Source: Sabellastarte sp. h YS-2021
Taxonomy: Eukaryota > Annelida > Polychaeta > Sabellida > Sabellidae
Assembly (NCBI GenBank): GCA_964017235.1
Contig: OZ024930.1
Coordinates: forward strand, 156,798,221 to 156,862,220
Length of the DNA stretch: 64,000 bases
Direction: 5' to 3'
A model generated the notes under the pieces. That model was not told where the DNA came from. It searched no databases and saw nothing but the letters and a program-made list of their open reading frames with translations. Shown here piece after piece: positions 46,871 to 58,302 of this stretch; position 1 is the first letter of the stretch; every line of letters begins with the position of its first letter. A program made the position numbers and the translations under genes.

Positions 46871-48842
46871 CTTTACCGACGCCTCAAACGAAGGTTGGGG
46901 CGCTCACTTAGACCAAAATTCTACAAAGGGTCTGTGGTCGGATCGGGAAAAAAGGCTACACATAAATGTCCTAGAATTGAAGGCGGTCTCCCTGGCCCTT
47001 CGAGACTTCAAGGACCAGTGCCAGAATCAAACAGTGTTGGTTGCGACGGACAACTCAACAGTGGTAGCCTACATCAACAAACAAGGAGGAACACACTCGG
47101 CAGAGATGTGTGCTCTCCTGTGGAAGATCATGACCTGGTGCCATCACTACCACATAACATTGAAAGCCAGGCACATTCCAGGGTGCCTGAATGTGATGGC
47201 CGACCTGCTCTCCAGGTCCAACCAAGTGCAGTCAACAGAATGGTCTCTGCACCCACAGGTCTTCAAACAGATCTGCCAAAAGTGGTTCACCCCTCATGTA
47301 GACTTATTTGCCACTCACCTGAACCACAAACTCCCTCTATACGTGTCTCCTATCCCAGACCCAAAGGCCTGGGACATAGATGCTCTGAACATAAACTGGA
47401 CCAACCTCACGGCCTATGCATACCCTCCTACGGCTCTCCTTCACAAGGTGATCCAAAAGATCAGGCAATGTCATTGCCTGATCATCGTAATAGCCCCAGG
47501 CTGGCCAGGGATGCCCTGGTTTTGGGACCTAGTGCAGCTCTCAACAGAGATCCCACTGCAACTCCCAGTGTCAACAACCCTACTCAAACAGTCCCACAAG
47601 CTGGTGTTCCACAACAACCCCCAGCACCTGAACCTCCACGCCTGGTGTCTAGGAGCAGGGAAACTCCAGGAACAAGGCTTCTCTGTGGAGGTGGCAGAGA
47701 GAATTGCTGCCCCTCAGCGGTCATCAACAAGGACCATCTACAAATCAAAGTGGGCCCTATTTGAAAAATGGTGCAGAGAAAATTCGGTGGATTTCTCCAC
47801 TCCGTCTGTGAAACAAATCTCAGATTTCTTCATGTATCTGTACCAAGACTTAAACAGGCGCCCCTCGACCATTGATGGTTTCAGGACTGCAATCGTTGAC
47901 ACTTTGGGCCCAACGGCCCAACATATTGCACGCAATGCAGACCTTCATAGGTTACTCTCCAGTTTTCACAGGGATCGTCCTAAAAGTTCCAGAAATTTAC
48001 CCAAGTGGAACCTTTCTGTTGTCCTTAACGAGCTCACCAAAGCACCATTTGAGCCCATGAAAGACTCAGACCTCAAACATCTTACTCTCAAAACTGCTTT
48101 ATTGCTAGCCTTGGCCTCCGGCAAGCGCCGCAGCGAAATCCATGCCTGGGTCGCTAACAAAGTAGCTAATTTAGGCCAATGGGAAAAGGTAGCCTTGTTC
48201 CCTTCTTCTGATTTCATAGCCAAAAACCAACTAGCAAGAGAAGGTTCTCAAAGTGTGTCACCAGTGACTATTCCTGCTTTGACTACCATTGTAGATAGAC
48301 AGTTTAAAAAAGACAGGACCCTGTGTCCCGTGCGGGCCCTGAGGTTTTATTTGGACCGAACTAAAGACCTGAGAGGGTCTCGTTCTCTCCTTTTCATCTC
48401 CTTTAAGAAAGGACATACCTCAGACATCAGACCCGCTACACTCTCTTCATGGTTGAAACAAACCATCTTACTTTGTTACAAACAAGCAGATCAACAAGCC
48501 TTGGACTTGGTCCAAGTCAAAGCGCATGACATCCGGGCCTTCGCGGCCTCTAAGGCCTTTTACGGTGGGGTATCGGTGGACCAAATCATGCAAGCCTGTC
48601 ACTGGAAAGCTCACAACACATTTACAAATTTTTACCTAAAAGACCTTACTTGGTCGGACACCGACAACAATTTGTACCTGGGACCCGTAGTGGCTGCACA
48701 ACAAGTCCTAGATCCTTCCCCTCAGACCAGTTGTCCTCGGAAAGAAAAAAGGGGGGGGGGGGGGCACATCCGCTACAACCAAGTCTTCAGGAGTCATTCC
48801 CAGGATCTAGGTATTCCTTTACCTTCAAGATGTTACGGGTAA
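46870..48842 (+). CDS. DIRS copy 2: RNase H, DIRS C-terminal domain and tyrosine recombinase
   Basis: The RNase H part shows 'FTDASNEGWGAH', 'ATDNSTVVAYINK' and 'RHIPGCLNVMADLLSR'. A domain typical of DIRS pol ends follows ('VDLFATHLNHKLPLYVS', 'APGWPGMPWFWDL'). The recombinase (about 47660-48720) begins 'AERIAAPQRSSTR' and shows the catalytic set: Arg in 'SGKRRSEIHAW', His-x-x-Arg in 'KAHDIRAFAASKAFY', 'ACHWKAHNTFTNFYLKD' with the Trp/His and the Tyr nucleophile. The recombinase is the family's integration enzyme, used instead of a DDE integrase. A 14-G run follows at 48751-48764. Confidence 0.9.
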
Positions 48843-49596
48843 CGTCATTTTATCCTTTAATTATCAAGTAATTTCTATTAAGGACTTATTTAGTTGTCAT
48901 TAATCTCATATTCAGGTTTTAAAAAATTTTTATGAGAGGCCCAACCACTGGGTTGGTCAGTCACACGTGAAGGGCCCTTTGGGACCCTTAGACCTCGAAG
49001 TGAGCACGGCTGCACTTCCGTCCTACAATCAAACATCTAGACAGTTTTAGCACTGTCTCTCATTTACTTAGGTTTTTGGCTCGTTACAGGCCCGGCTTTC
49101 GGGATCGGGGCACTGTAAATGGGACTCAGACTGGTATTTCTGGCACTATTCTATACTTTTAATTCAAAATCTTAGAAAAAAATTACATATCTTCCAGTCT
49201 CAGCTGTAATCCCGCCACCGGGCGGTTGAATTCAGCATTAAGTCCCACATGGTAAGCTATTGTAGCGTAATAAAATTGGAAATTTTAATTACTTAAATGT
49301 AGCTTTTATAAGCTACAAGCTTACCATGTGGGACTTAGGAGAGTCCCACCCTGCCTCCCCGCTGTTTACAGCTGAGGGGTAGGTTTAAAAAAAAAAAAAA
49401 AATTTCAACGAGAAAGTAGAACGATTGGTCAGAAGTTATCACGTGACGACAACTACCAGTATATCCGGTGGCTAACAAGAACTGTCTTTTTTTCTAAGAC
49501 GTTGGCCCCGGGTGTGGCAACCCGAGAACAGCATTAAGTCCCACATGGTAAGCTTGTAGCTTATAAAAGCTACATTTAAGTAATTAAAATTTCCAA

Positions 49597-49624
49597 ATTT
49601 AGAGTATTTTCTTTAAATATGTTA
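49597..49624. repeat. 28-bp T155 remnant between two DIRS copies
   Basis: The sequence 'atttagagtattttctttaa' plus 'atatgtta' is the exact middle of a T155 monomer. Its left neighbour is at 43214 ('aaaactattgc') and its right neighbour at 55131 ('ttcagctacttttggg'). The three pieces together make one normal monomer, proving that copies 2 and 3 inserted separately into the same 155-bp unit. Confidence 0.93.
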
Positions 49625-49853
49625 TTTTATTGCATAAAAACGTACTTACATAATCGCAACAAATGCTTACGTGACCTACCGTTCGGTCAAGGACACAGAG
49701 AATGTGTCTCGCCATTTTTTTTCTACTGAAAGTACACACGTAAATCCCAGCGGGCACCTGCTGGAGGTTATATATCCTCTGTAAGTTGTCATTCTTATTT
49801 TGACCGCCGTCAAGTGCACACGCATTCTTTTTGGCGCTTCAAAATTTTTCAGC

Positions 49854-51385
49854 ATGTCCGGAAAACAAAGAAAATGTTCCATTTGTTCATGTGAAATGCT
49901 GCCTTGGGATAACCATCAAGCATGCATCAAATGTAGGAACGGCAAGAAAGGGATGGACAAATGTGTCACTGGTAAGGAGTCAGAGTGCACTATCTGTGCA
50001 GGTGCTTTAAAAATTCCTCACAGGAAGAAATCTTCTAAAAGCAAAACTTCTGAGAAATTTGATGATTCTCTGTTGGATGAGCCAACCCCTTCTAAAGTTT
50101 CAGTCTTCTTCTTCCACTCCTGATTCCTCTCAAGATATGATCAAAGCTATGAATAATCAGTTGGCATCCCTGGCTTCTCAGTTTGAGGAGTTCAAGCGCA
50201 GTGAAAAACCTACTGCCTCTCATAAGAGTCTTCCTCCCTCTCAGGAGCAGGGTATGTGTGCCCCTGCCTCCCAGGCGAGACCTCAGCCATCAGAGGGGGA
50301 GCTGTCTGATGAAGAGTCAACCTTACCTGCTAGGAAATGACACAGATCTAGGTCTCCTCAAGGTGAGGCAGATGTTCATCAGCAGGAGTTTGATCCGTCC
50401 TATGTAGAGATGCTGAATGCAATCAGAGGTCTCCTTGACCTGGAGGTGCCACAAGTAGAGTGCCTTGTGGCCCCTTCTGCCTTTTCTAAGAAGCCCTCCA
50501 AGCATGTGGTGAGAAAACAAAATCTGGCTTTACCTCCTGTTCAAGATATCCAGTCCATGTGAGACTACAGGTTCAGGAAGGCATCTGGAACCACAGTAAA
50601 AGACAAGTCCAGCTCCGAATCCTTGACTCAGGGTCAGTTTCTGGCTTTTGAGAGACCTGACATGATATATTATACTACTTCTCCTCAGAATACGCCTTTG
50701 AAAGCTCCTAAGTTGCCTGACTCTTACTTCAATATAGCCAAAGTGAAATCTTTATCAGCCTCCATCTCTGTGCCTTCTAAACAACATATCATTCAGGAGA
50801 CAGTTTGCAGAGAGAATGTCCAAATCTTAGGCCATGTAGTATGGTTCAAGATGGCCATTGAAGAGCTCAACAATAGGATACAGGAGTTAGCTACTGAAAT
50901 TAGAAGTTCAAAAGATCTGGACACTGTCAAAGAATCAGCAGATCTCATGATTAAATATTCACAACTCCAGGCTTCAGTTACTTCCTCCTTAGAGATAGCT
51001 CTGGACACGGTTCTGAAGCAAAACATGACTTTGGCCTGCAATATGCTCCTTGCAAGGAGGGACAGTTTATTGAAGGACTGTAGTTCCAAGTTAGGACTTG
51101 GCAAGTTTACGTACAGACCACTTTGACCAGCAGGAGGTCTTCAACTCAGATATTTTGTCCCAGGTAGAGGACAATATGATCAAAAGGTTGTCCATTATGA
51201 AAGAATCTGATACCAAGTCATACAGAGATTCTGTCAAGAACTTCGATTTCGGGAGGTCTTCACATCCCAAATCTTCTCAGGAAAGCAGCAGGTTGTTTCG
51301 TGATAAAAGAACGCAGCCAAACACCTCTTACAACCACTTCTCTGCGCGCGCATCGCGAGGAGGCAGAGGCGGAAAGAGGAAGTGA
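49854..51385 (+). pseudogene. DIRS copy 3: gag-like region
   Basis: The start 'KCSICSCEMLPWDNHQACIK' shows the same spaced Cys/His cluster as copies 1 and 2, followed by Lys-rich and Ser/Pro-rich linkers and a helical region. It ends in an Arg/Gly-rich tail ('ARASRGGRGGKRK'). Fossil. Confidence 0.75.
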
Positions 51386-52843
51386 CTTTCCAGGGACAAG
51401 ATTGCAGGATTTTTGGCAGGTATGGGCAAAAAATCACGCGCATCCCAGAGTAGTAAGTTTACTACAGCATGGTTATCGTCTCGACTTCAAAATTCTACCA
51501 AAATTGTCAAAAATTCCGCTCATTTTGAGCAAATATCACAACAAAAACAAAGATGGCGCCCTCCACGAAGCGGTTCAGGCCATGCTTGCAAAAAAGGCGA
51601 TAACTCATGTCAGGAAACCCACTACTCTGGGATATTACAGCAGACTATTTCTGGTACCAAAACCCATGAAACGGTGGAGACCAGTGATAGATTTAAGTAT
51701 GTTAAACAACCATTTACATGTACCGACATTCAATATGGAAACAGCTGAATCTATCAGGAAGTCGATTCGAAAGGGGGAGTGGGTCACCTCGATAGACCTC
51801 ACAGACGCTTATTTCCATGTCCCAATTCATCCACAATCTCAAAAATATCTGAGATTTCAAACAAAAAAAAGGGGTTTTCCAATTTCGGGCACTCCCTTTG
51901 GGTGTCACAACAGCTCCCCTAGAGTTTACTCGCATTGTGAAGGAGGTAAAACTAATAGCTCAAGCCGGGCACCTCAAAATCCATCAATATCTGGACGACT
52001 GGCTTCTTCGATCACCAACAAAGGAACAATGTCTCAAAGATTCAGAAAATTTAGTATAATTGGTCCAAGAACTAGGCTGGCTTATCAATTTTCAAAAGTC
52101 GGAATTGGTTCCCACACAAAAACTAGATTTTCTGGGCTATCACTTCGATCTTCAGAGGGGTCTGGTCTTTCCAACCCAAAAGAAACTTGATCGGTTAAAA
52201 GTTCAGACTGTTTCCATCAGAAAGTCATTAGTCTTGACTCCAAGAAAGCTCATGTCACTCATAGGGACATTAGCTTCCTTAGAAAAAAACAGTACCAATG
52301 GGAAGGTTACACACGAGACCTTTCCAGTGGTACCTAAGGTCACACTAGAATTTCCCCAGTCACTGGACAAAAGGATCCCAGTAACGGGGAATTTTCTGAA
52401 TCATCTCAAATGGTGGGAGAATCTACAGAATCTTATGGCAGGTGCTCCTATACATCCTGATATTCACAACACACTGGTATTCACAGATGCCTCCCAAAAA
52501 GGCTGGGGAGCTCACTTAAACAAAATAGTTCTCAGTGGCCTCTGGTCAAACAAGGAGGCTCAGCTTCACATCAATGTATTGGACCTAAAAGCTGTTCTCC
52601 TAGCCCTAAAGGGGTTTCAGGAGCGCTTGCAAGGTCAAAGAGTGCTCATCTGTTCAGACAACAGTACAGTAGTATCTTATCTGAACAAAGAAGGAGGCAC
52701 ACATTCCATGGAAATGTATGCTCTTATCTGGAGAATTCTGGCATTCACAAATTCCAGAAGGATCCAGATAAGAGCAAGACATGTACCTGGATCCCTAAAT
52801 GTGATAGCAGACTCCCTATCGTGAAGGGACAAGGTCATACAAA
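51386..52843 (+). pseudogene. DIRS copy 3: reverse transcriptase-RNase H region
   Basis: RT signatures 'VPKPMKRWRPVIDLSMLN' and 'SIDLTDAYFHVPIH', and RNase H signatures 'VFTDASQKGWGAHL', 'CSDNSTVVSYLNKEGGTHS' and 'RHVPGSLNVIADSLS' are all recognisable. Fossil. Confidence 0.88.
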
Positions 52844-53269
52844 CAGAGTGGTCCCTTCACCAACGGATATTCAACCAAATTTGCAGAGTTTGGCACACAC
52901 CAATGGTAGACCTGTTTGCAACTCATCTAAATTACAAACTTCCAATTTATATATCTCCTGTCCCAGACAAAAAGGCTTGGAAAATAGATGCATTGAATAT
53001 CAGTTGGGAAGGCCTAGACGGCTATGTCTTCTGTCCAGTAGCCATCCTGCCACAAGTAATTCAAAAAATAATAACATACCCATGCAGGATGATAGTACTG
53101 GCCCCAGGGATGCCATGGTTTTGGGATCTGGTGGATCTCTCGACCAGGGTACCCCTACAGCTCCCTCATTGGAAGACACTACTGAAACAGCCACATTCCA
53201 ACAGGTTCCACAACAACGTGGAGTACCTGAACCTACATGTGTGGCTTCTGGATTCCAGGAATCCAATTC

Positions 53270-54285
53270 TGGAAGATTCTCATCTGAGGTGGCAGAAAGA
53301 ATTAAGGCACCTCAGAGGGAATCCTCAAGAAAAGTATATCAATCAAGGTGGGCCATTTATGGGCAATGGTGTTCACAGAATATGGTGGACATCACCTCAG
53401 CAACTGTTCCCCAGGTAGCAGAGTTTCTAAACTACCTGTTCACAGTTAAAAATCTCAAACCAGCCACAATTACTGGCTACAGAACAGCAATTGCTGATGC
53501 TTTGGGTTCACGGGTGAACTCATCTCAAAAAGTCTAGAACTGAATAGACTTATTGCCAGCTTCACCAGGGATAGACCTAAACCAAGTAGGTCCATTCCTA
53601 CATGGGACCTCTCCTTGGTCCTCCTAGGTTTGACAAAACCTCCTTTTGAGCCTTTATCTGAGGCTCCTTTGAAGTGGCTAACTTACAAGACAGTTTTCCT
53701 GTTGGCTTTAGCCTCAGGGAAAAGAAGGAGTGAGATACATGCTTGGACTCACTCTTGTCTCTTCAAGGAGAAATTGGTCAGAGGTCACTGTTTCTCCTTC
53801 TCCAGCATTCCTAGCCAAAAACCAATTGGCTTCGGATGGCCCCAACTCCATTAAACCAGTAGTGATACCAGCTCTTACTACCATGTTGGACAGTTCACTG
53901 GTGGAGGACAAGTCACTTTGTCCAGTTAGAGCCCTCAAAGTCTACTTAGACAAGACTTCTCTTTGTATCGCTTAGGGAGGGTTATTCTAAGGATATCACT
54001 AGAATAACCATTTCTCAGTGGATCAAACAGACCATTCATACTTGCTACCAGTCTTCAGATGTGACTAATCAACAGGTCACTCAGGTTAGAGCTCATGATG
54101 TTAGAGCTATGGCTGCATCACTTGCGTTCAAAGGAGGTATCTCCTTAGAGCACGTCTTGAGCTCCTGTTACTGGAGGTCCCACAATACCTTTACAAATTT
54201 TTATTTGAAGGACATTTGCTGGGAGAATGATAATATCTTTAAGTTAGGTCCCATTGTATTGGCACAACATGTAGTGAACAATTGA
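53270..54285 (+). pseudogene. DIRS copy 3: tyrosine recombinase region
   Basis: Contains 'VAERIKAPQRESSRKVY', 'SGKRRSEIHAW', 'RAHDVRAMAASLAF' and 'SCYWRSHNTFTNFYLKD', matching the order of recombinase motifs in copy 2. Fossil. Confidence 0.88.
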
Positions 54286-55130
54286 GACTTAATAATAAGT
54301 TCAACTTTTATTTTTAGGATATGTGGAGTTGGACTGGGCTGGACTAAGACTATGATTTTGAACATGATTTGGATATGACGGCAAAGATTCATACGGATGG
54401 CTTGAGGGACAGCTGCACTCTGACTGTTAAGAGTTATATTCAACTGGGCGCAACTGACCTTTGACCCCTGCACAACTGTACACACAGGGTGACGGGATTG
54501 ATATATATCCTGTTTATGTTTGGTACAGCATGCTGCTTTCATAAGTGGGTGAGTACCTTTCAGTTACTTTATCACAACTACTTTATCGCTTTATCAGTAC
54601 TTGTAATAATATAATAATAATAATAATTTAACTATATGTAATATATTACAGTTGTTTGTAGTATAACATATTGTTTCTATGCATTTTTTTGTGTCTGTAT
54701 TAACTCAAGAACTCTCCTATAGCACTTGACAGTCCTCAGAAGTCTACCCACCATGGACCTCAGGGCTGCATTCAAGCATTTGTTGGGATTATGTAAGTGC
54801 ATTTTTATGCAATAAAATTGGTTAATTTTATTGTAATTGGAATTTTTATTAATAAAAATACTTACATAATCCCAACAAGGAGAGTCCCACCCTCCTCCCC
54901 TCTACCATCTTCTGAGGGGTAGGGTCAAAATTTTTAAGAATGACAACTTACAGAGGATATATAACCTCCAGCAGGTGCCCGCTGGGGTTTACGCGTGTAC
55001 TTTCAGTAGAAAAAAAATGGCGAGACACATTCTCCGTGTCCTTGACCGAACAGTAGGTCACGTAAGCATTTGTTGGGATTATGCAAGTATTTTTATTAAT
55101 AAAAATTCCAATTACAATAAAATTAACCAA

Positions 55131-55760
55131 TTCAGCTACTTTTGGGTCAGCTATAATATAGTAAAATTGCAGACCTGTAGCTCATTGCATAGCTGAGCAA
55201 TAGCTACTTTGAGGTTCTCACTGTCGAGTAAATAGCTTGTAACTTGAAAACTATTGGATTTAGAGAATTTTGTTTAAATATGTTATTCACCTACTTTTGG
55301 GTCAACTATAACATAGTGAAATTGTAGAACTGTAGCTCATACAATAACTGAGCAATAGCCCTTTGAGGTTCTCACTGTTGAGTAAATCAGTTGTAACCTG
55401 AAAAGTATTGCATTTACAGTATTTTGTCTAAATATGTTGTTCACCTACTTTTCAGCCAGTTCTAACATAGTGAAATTGAAGACCTGAAGTGCTTTACAAG
55501 GCTGAGCAATAGCTACTTTGAGGTTCTCACTGTTGAATAAATCAGTTGTAACTCGAAAACTATTGAATTTGGAGAATTTTGTTCAAGTATGTTATTCGCC
55601 TACTTTTGGGTCAGCTATAACATAGTGAAATTGTAGACCTGTAGGTCGTAGCATAGCTGAACAATAGATACTTTGAGGTTCTCACTGTTGAGTAAATGGG
55701 TTGTAACATGAAAACTATTGCATTTATAGTGTTTTGTTGAGACATGTTTTCCACCTATTT
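55131..55760. repeat. 155-bp tandem array (T155), right part of A3, ~4 copies
   Basis: Continues the T155 array on the far side of DIRS copy 3, with more divergence than in A1 and A2. Confidence 0.9.
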
Positions 55761-55907
55761 TTTACACCTTAACAGTTAACTGGGTACTTTACTTCTGAAT
55801 ATCTGCTGGGCACAACTTTTGTGTCATTTTCTTCTTTCACTTCTACTCTGAAACACAAAACACACAGTCAGCTGACACAGAGCCCGTTCATTGTTTGGAT
55901 CTTTCTA

Positions 55908-56097
55908 TAACTGACTCTCTTTGCTCTGAAAGTCTCCTGATCTTTTTCTGGTTCACTCGTTCTATATCTCACTGTGTCAAAAATAGCATCACAGATGCCC
56001 GTACCCCACAGCCTGAGGAAATAGTTTTCAACACCATGAGATATAGAAGTAGTGAAACAGTACAAAGATCAGGATACTTTCAGAGCAGTGTCAGTTA
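55908..56097. mobile_element. 190-bp foldback MITE with TA target duplication
   Basis: Near-perfect ~65-bp inverted arms start TAACTGAC (55908) and end GTCAGTTA (56097), with a ~60-bp loop ('cagatgcccgtaccccacag'). TA dinucleotides flank both ends (55906-55907, 56098-56099). This is the form expected of Tc1/mariner-type MITEs. Open frames on both strands here are products of the inverted arms. Confidence 0.85.
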
Positions 56098-56179
56098 TAT
56101 TAAGGTCAAAATGATGTTTAAGTAGAGAAAATAACATCTTAGAGAAGGAAAATGTATGTAAAGATGAAGTATTAAAACA

Positions 56180-57187
56180 AGACAATTCAATAGCAAGATG
56201 ACGGCATTAATCAGTAAACTAAAAATTATGATGCCAACTATCAACTTCCTACACTTTACGGTTTCCGAGATATTGTCTGGACTAAATTTTAAAGGTCAAG
56301 GTCAAATCAAGGTCACACCATGACGTTGCACACCTACAACCCCCAACCAATGTCCCTGCCAAGTATCAACTTCCTACACCTTACGGTTTCCGAGATATAG
56401 CCCAAACAAGATTTTATAAGTCAAGGTCACTACAGCAAGGTCAAAGGCCAAATCAAGGTAACACCATGACGGTGCACACCTACGCCCCTAACCAATGTCC
56501 CTACCAAGTATCAACTTCCTAGACCTTACAGTTTCCGAGATATAGCCTGAACAAGATTTTATAGGTCAAGGTCACTACAGCAAGATCAAAGGTCAAATCA
56601 TGGTCACACCATGACGTTGCACACCTACACCCCCTAACCAATGTCCCTACCAATTATCAACTTCCTACACCTTACAGTTTCTGAGATATAGCCAGGACAA
56701 GATTTTATAGGTCAAGGTCACTACGGCAAGGTCAAATCAAGGTCACACCATTACATTGCACACCTACACCCAATAACCAATGTCCCTACCAAGTATCAAC
56801 TTCCTACACATTACGGTTTCCGAGATATAGCCCGGACAAGATTTTATAGGTCAAGGTCACAACGGCAAGGTCAAATAAAGGTCACACCATGACGTTGCAG
56901 ACCTACACCCCCTATCCAATGTCCCTACGAAGTATCAATTTCCTACACCTTACGGTTTCCGAGATATAGCCCGGACAAGCTTTTATAGGACAAGGTCAAA
57001 GGAAGGTCACTCCATGATGTTGCACACCTACACCCCCTAACCAATGTCCCTACCAAGTATCAACTTCCTACATCTTACGGTTTCTGAGATACAACCCGGA
57101 CAAACTTTTTACCGCCGCCCGCCCATCCGGACACCATGGGTGAAAAAACAATACCCCGACAGCCCTTAGGGGCTGTGGGATAAAAAT
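56180..57187 (-). repeat. Right arm of the large inverted repeat, ~7 tandem units
   Basis: Reverse-complement counterpart of 24493-25171. It starts 'agacaattcaatagcaagat' and ends 'gcccttaggggctgtggga' plus 'taaaaat'. In between are about seven units with the 'tatcaacttcctacac' landmark at 56240, 56365, 56510, 56656, 56795, 56933 and 57059 (spacing 125-146). Confidence 0.88.
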
Positions 57188-57965
57188 TGTTTCTGTGGGG
57201 TACGACTGAAATGTCTTAAATGTACCACACGAATGTTAGCACTTATTGAAATAAAAGTTCAATATTTCATGCTTGAAAGAGCTATTAAATATAAAAATAC
57301 ACGAGACAATCAGGTCATAAATGTGGTTTTTATTGACACATTAACTATATCACAGTGTATTTCACAAGCACTGTGTGTAAATAAATATATAAGACTAACT
57401 TCAATACATTGCACAAATATCTAGATTAATCTAAACATATTTACTTTAATTAATGCAAAATTTTCATTTTTCACATAAAACAACCACAAAGCTTGTTTAC
57501 GAACTGTTACACCTGTATTATCATGGCCAGCACATAATGCCCCCACAAGGAAACTTCACAGTACTTCATTGACTTGGGACAAGCATTCCTCTCTTTTAAA
57601 CAGAACACAGAATATTAAATATTTTATAAAAACTTTTGTAATGAAGCAGACACACCTCAAAGTGAGATGTATCAACTCGGTTGATTTTACATCGTAATTC
57701 ATTGAGGTGTCACCATTACACATGTTAAGTATACATATTATACATATTGCACTTGCCATAACTGCGAGAAGTTTGATTTATTCTGCTGATAATGGATTTT
57801 GGTTACACCATTACTCACATATGCATCTGTACACATCATAAAAGTATCAACACTCTTGGTAGATTTGCACCACCTTATTTTTTTAAAAACCTAAACATAG
57901 ACACATAAGTTTTCACAATTGTTTTTAAATATTAGAATTCTTGTCGGCAAAAATAAAACTATTCA
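57188..57965. other. No gene seen; possible minus-strand poly(A) site
   Basis: AT-rich. On the minus strand an AATAAA lies at about 57329. With the lack of repeats for several hundred bases to its right, this could mark the end of a long 3' UTR of a minus-strand gene. Weak inference only. Confidence 0.25.
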
Positions 57966-58184
57966 GGGCCTGTATTCACAAAGATTCTTATTCTTAGAAT
58001 TAGTCTTATTCTTAGAAATTTTCTTAGAATTGTTGTTTTTCTTAGAAACATTCTAAGAATAAGAATCTTTGTGAATAGGAAAATTCTTATTTTTAGAATT
58101 TTTCTAAGAAAAATGACAATTCTAAGAAAAATTCTAAGAATAAGACTAATTTTAAGAATAAGAATCTTTGTGAATACCGGCCCC
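57966..58184. mobile_element. Compound foldback element ('tattcacaaagattctta' ends)
   Basis: Starts 'ggcctgtattcacaaagatt' and ends with the complement ('aatctttgtgaataccggcc'). A third copy of the terminal motif in the middle (about 58060-58078) divides it into two foldbacks. The interior is made of 'ttcttagaa' and 'ttctaagaa' palindromes. Typical of short invertebrate foldback repeats. Confidence 0.8.
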
Positions 58185-58302
58185 GATTACAAAATGCCAA
58201 GAATTGGATGCTCTTCCTATGATGGAATATAATAGGAATAACCCCTGACCAAACCACGGTATAAGAATTTTACCATGGTTTGAGGGTTTTTTTTATTGGT
58301 AA

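Larger units (their letters stand above)
43215..49596 (+). mobile_element. DIRS-like tyrosine-recombinase retroelement, copy 2 (fossil, nearly whole)
   Basis: 6.38 kb. Tips TTTTATTACGC and ATTTCCAA. Inverted terminal repeats at about 43233-43380 and 49408-49553 share, for example, 'tatcacgtgacgacaactac'. An internal complementary region at about 49245-49335 carries the complements of both tips side by side. The split T155 unit closes exactly when the element is removed, with no target duplication. Parts in order: gag-like, RT, RNase H, DIRS C-terminal domain, then overlapping recombinase frame. The best preserved of the three: all parts present, with only about three or four apparent breaks. 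Probably fairly young. Confidence 0.95.
49625..55130 (+). mobile_element. DIRS-like tyrosine-recombinase retroelement, copy 3 (fossil)
   Basis: 5.5 kb. Tips TTTTATTGCAT and ATTAACCAA. Inverted terminal repeats at about 49630-49797 and 54935-55085 share, for example, 'gaatgacaacttacagagg' in complement. An internal complementary region at about 54775-54890 carries both tip complements. Parts: gag-like, RT-RNase H, recombinase. It differs from copies 1 and 2 in terminal repeats and protein sequence, so it is a separate subfamily. Broken in several places (roughly five to seven). Confidence 0.94.
42495..55877 (+). mobile_element. Array-bearing element A3, split by two DIRS-like insertions
   Basis: The left module is present but duplicated in part ('cattaaaattcatgaaatca' and 'attgactattccagagattt') and lacks the GTCAGCTGAC tip. 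T155 units run from about 42715 to 43214, resume for 28 bp at 49597-49624, and continue from 55131 to about 55760. The right module ends GTCAGCTGACA at 55867-55877. No T146 array is seen. Without the DIRS copies it would be only about 1.5 kb. Confidence 0.65.

Noticed and set aside
55868-56125. Overlapping frames on opposite strands
   Set aside because: They are produced by the inverted arms of the 190-bp foldback MITE.
24493-57187. The 32.7-kb block as a Polinton/Maverick
   Set aside because: No type B polymerase, packaging ATPase, capsid or retroviral-type integrase signature is visible. The only coding content is DIRS-type, and the arms are made of tandem repeats.
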